Source: Bradyrhizobium sp. ORS 278 | GTDB taxonomy: Bacteria > Pseudomonadota > Alphaproteobacteria > Rhizobiales > Xanthobacteraceae | NCBI RefSeq assembly: GCF_000026145.1 | Contig: NC_009445.1 | Location: 7,005,001-7,069,000 of the forward strand | Length of the DNA stretch: 64,000 nucleotides | Direction: 5' to 3' | In this document: one piece after another, positions 63,808-64,000 of the stretch | Position numbering within the stretch: the first letter of the stretch is position 1 | Layout: each line of letters begins with the position of its first letter | Notes under the pieces: model-generated | What the model was told of the DNA's origin: nothing | Seen by the model: only the letters and a program-made list of their open reading frames with translations | Databases searched by the model: none | Made by a program: the position numbers and the translations under genes

Positions 63808-64000
63808 ATGTTGGGGTTCATCTTCGGGTTCAATGCGCGCCTCGGCCGGCTGCAGTTCTTCCTGGCTTCGCTGGCCCTCGGCGTCATCACGGTGATCCTG
63901 GCGGTCGCAGTAGCCTTTGCCGTGGCCGCCATGGCGCCGCAGAAATCGGTGCTGGCCATCAGCGTGCCGATCCTTGCGGTGATCGGCATTTCCCTGCTGG
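63808..64000 (+). CDS. DUF805 membrane protein (N-terminal part, cut by window edge)
   Basis: 64 residues are visible: MLGFIFGFNARLGRLQFFLASLALG followed by hydrophobic helices. FNARLGRLQFF is the DUF805 signature. ATG at 63808 follows GGGAGGGGCGC. It should be an inner-membrane protein of about 120 residues or longer; the rest lies outside the window. Confidence 0.8.
   Translation, partial: MLGFIFGFNARLGRLQFFLASLALGVITVILAVAVAFAVAAMAPQKSVLAISVPILAVIGISLL

Overview
The window is a chromosomal stretch of an alphaproteobacterium, almost certainly Bradyrhizobium or a close relative in the Nitrobacteraceae. The evidence is the high G+C, GcrA with an upstream GANTC site, a SAM-II riboswitch before metZ, a class I lysyl-tRNA synthetase, OpgC, a CYP199A-type P450, and several dispersed palindromic repeat families of the type found in Bradyrhizobium intergenic DNA. 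No transposase, phage module or CRISPR array was seen, and only one gene is clearly broken.

Layout. 1-6.7 kb: housekeeping and envelope genes (DUF952, a Tat-exported alpha carbonic anhydrase, lysK, a family-3 solute-binding protein, a SCO1-type copper chaperone, small exported proteins). 6.8-8.4 kb: a truncated acyl-CoA synthetase remnant, then repeats including a large structured element. 8.4-16.9 kb: a sugar or sugar-acid catabolic island made of a LacI regulator, an RbsABC-type importer, a small alpha/beta-barrel protein, an SMP-30 lactonase, a beta-hydroxyacid dehydrogenase and a gluconate-5-dehydrogenase-like SDR. Three copies of one operator (TGTTATCGATAACA type) mark its edges. 17-24.4 kb: tRNA-Gly, Ogt, an AraC regulator, VOC and SRPBCC proteins, a MATE pump, dCTP deaminase, and metZ behind a SAM-II riboswitch and attenuator. 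24.5-28.4 kb: opgC with two SGNH hydrolases, then apaG. 29.6-40.4 kb: hslO, DUF559, argF-argD with an unusual leader, gcrA, phoR, a UPF0104 protein, a BON-OmpA protein and a polysaccharide deacetylase.

40.5-48.4 kb holds an aerobic benzoyl-CoA (box) cluster: bclA, an alpha/beta hydrolase, boxC and boxB, divergent from boxR, with boxA missing. 49-53.8 kb holds a coherent guanidine-scavenging operon. It has a sigma-54 promoter, a guanidine-I (ykkC) riboswitch, a NitT/TauT-type ABC importer, a long ureohydrolase resembling the nickel-dependent guanidine hydrolase GdmH, and a protein with an extremely His-rich N-terminus. 54.7-63.5 kb holds an aromatic-acid uptake and demethylation region: a Liv-type ABC operon, a second solute-binding protein, a [2Fe-2S] ferredoxin, a CYP199A-like P450 and a MarR regulator. 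4-methoxybenzoate-type substrates are plausible. The window ends inside a DUF805 membrane protein.

The most novel signals are three. First, two diverged copies of a roughly 370-nt element (7.58-7.94 kb plus strand, 28.83-29.20 kb minus strand) conserve the same helices by compensatory base changes, which points to a structured RNA. Second, the guanidine operon combines sigma-54, riboswitch and metal-binding parts and has a ribosome-binding-site hairpin. Third, argD is preceded by a strong promoter, a 5'-terminal hairpin and a small Arg-rich reading frame. Palindromic repeats also sit inside the box and guanidine operons.
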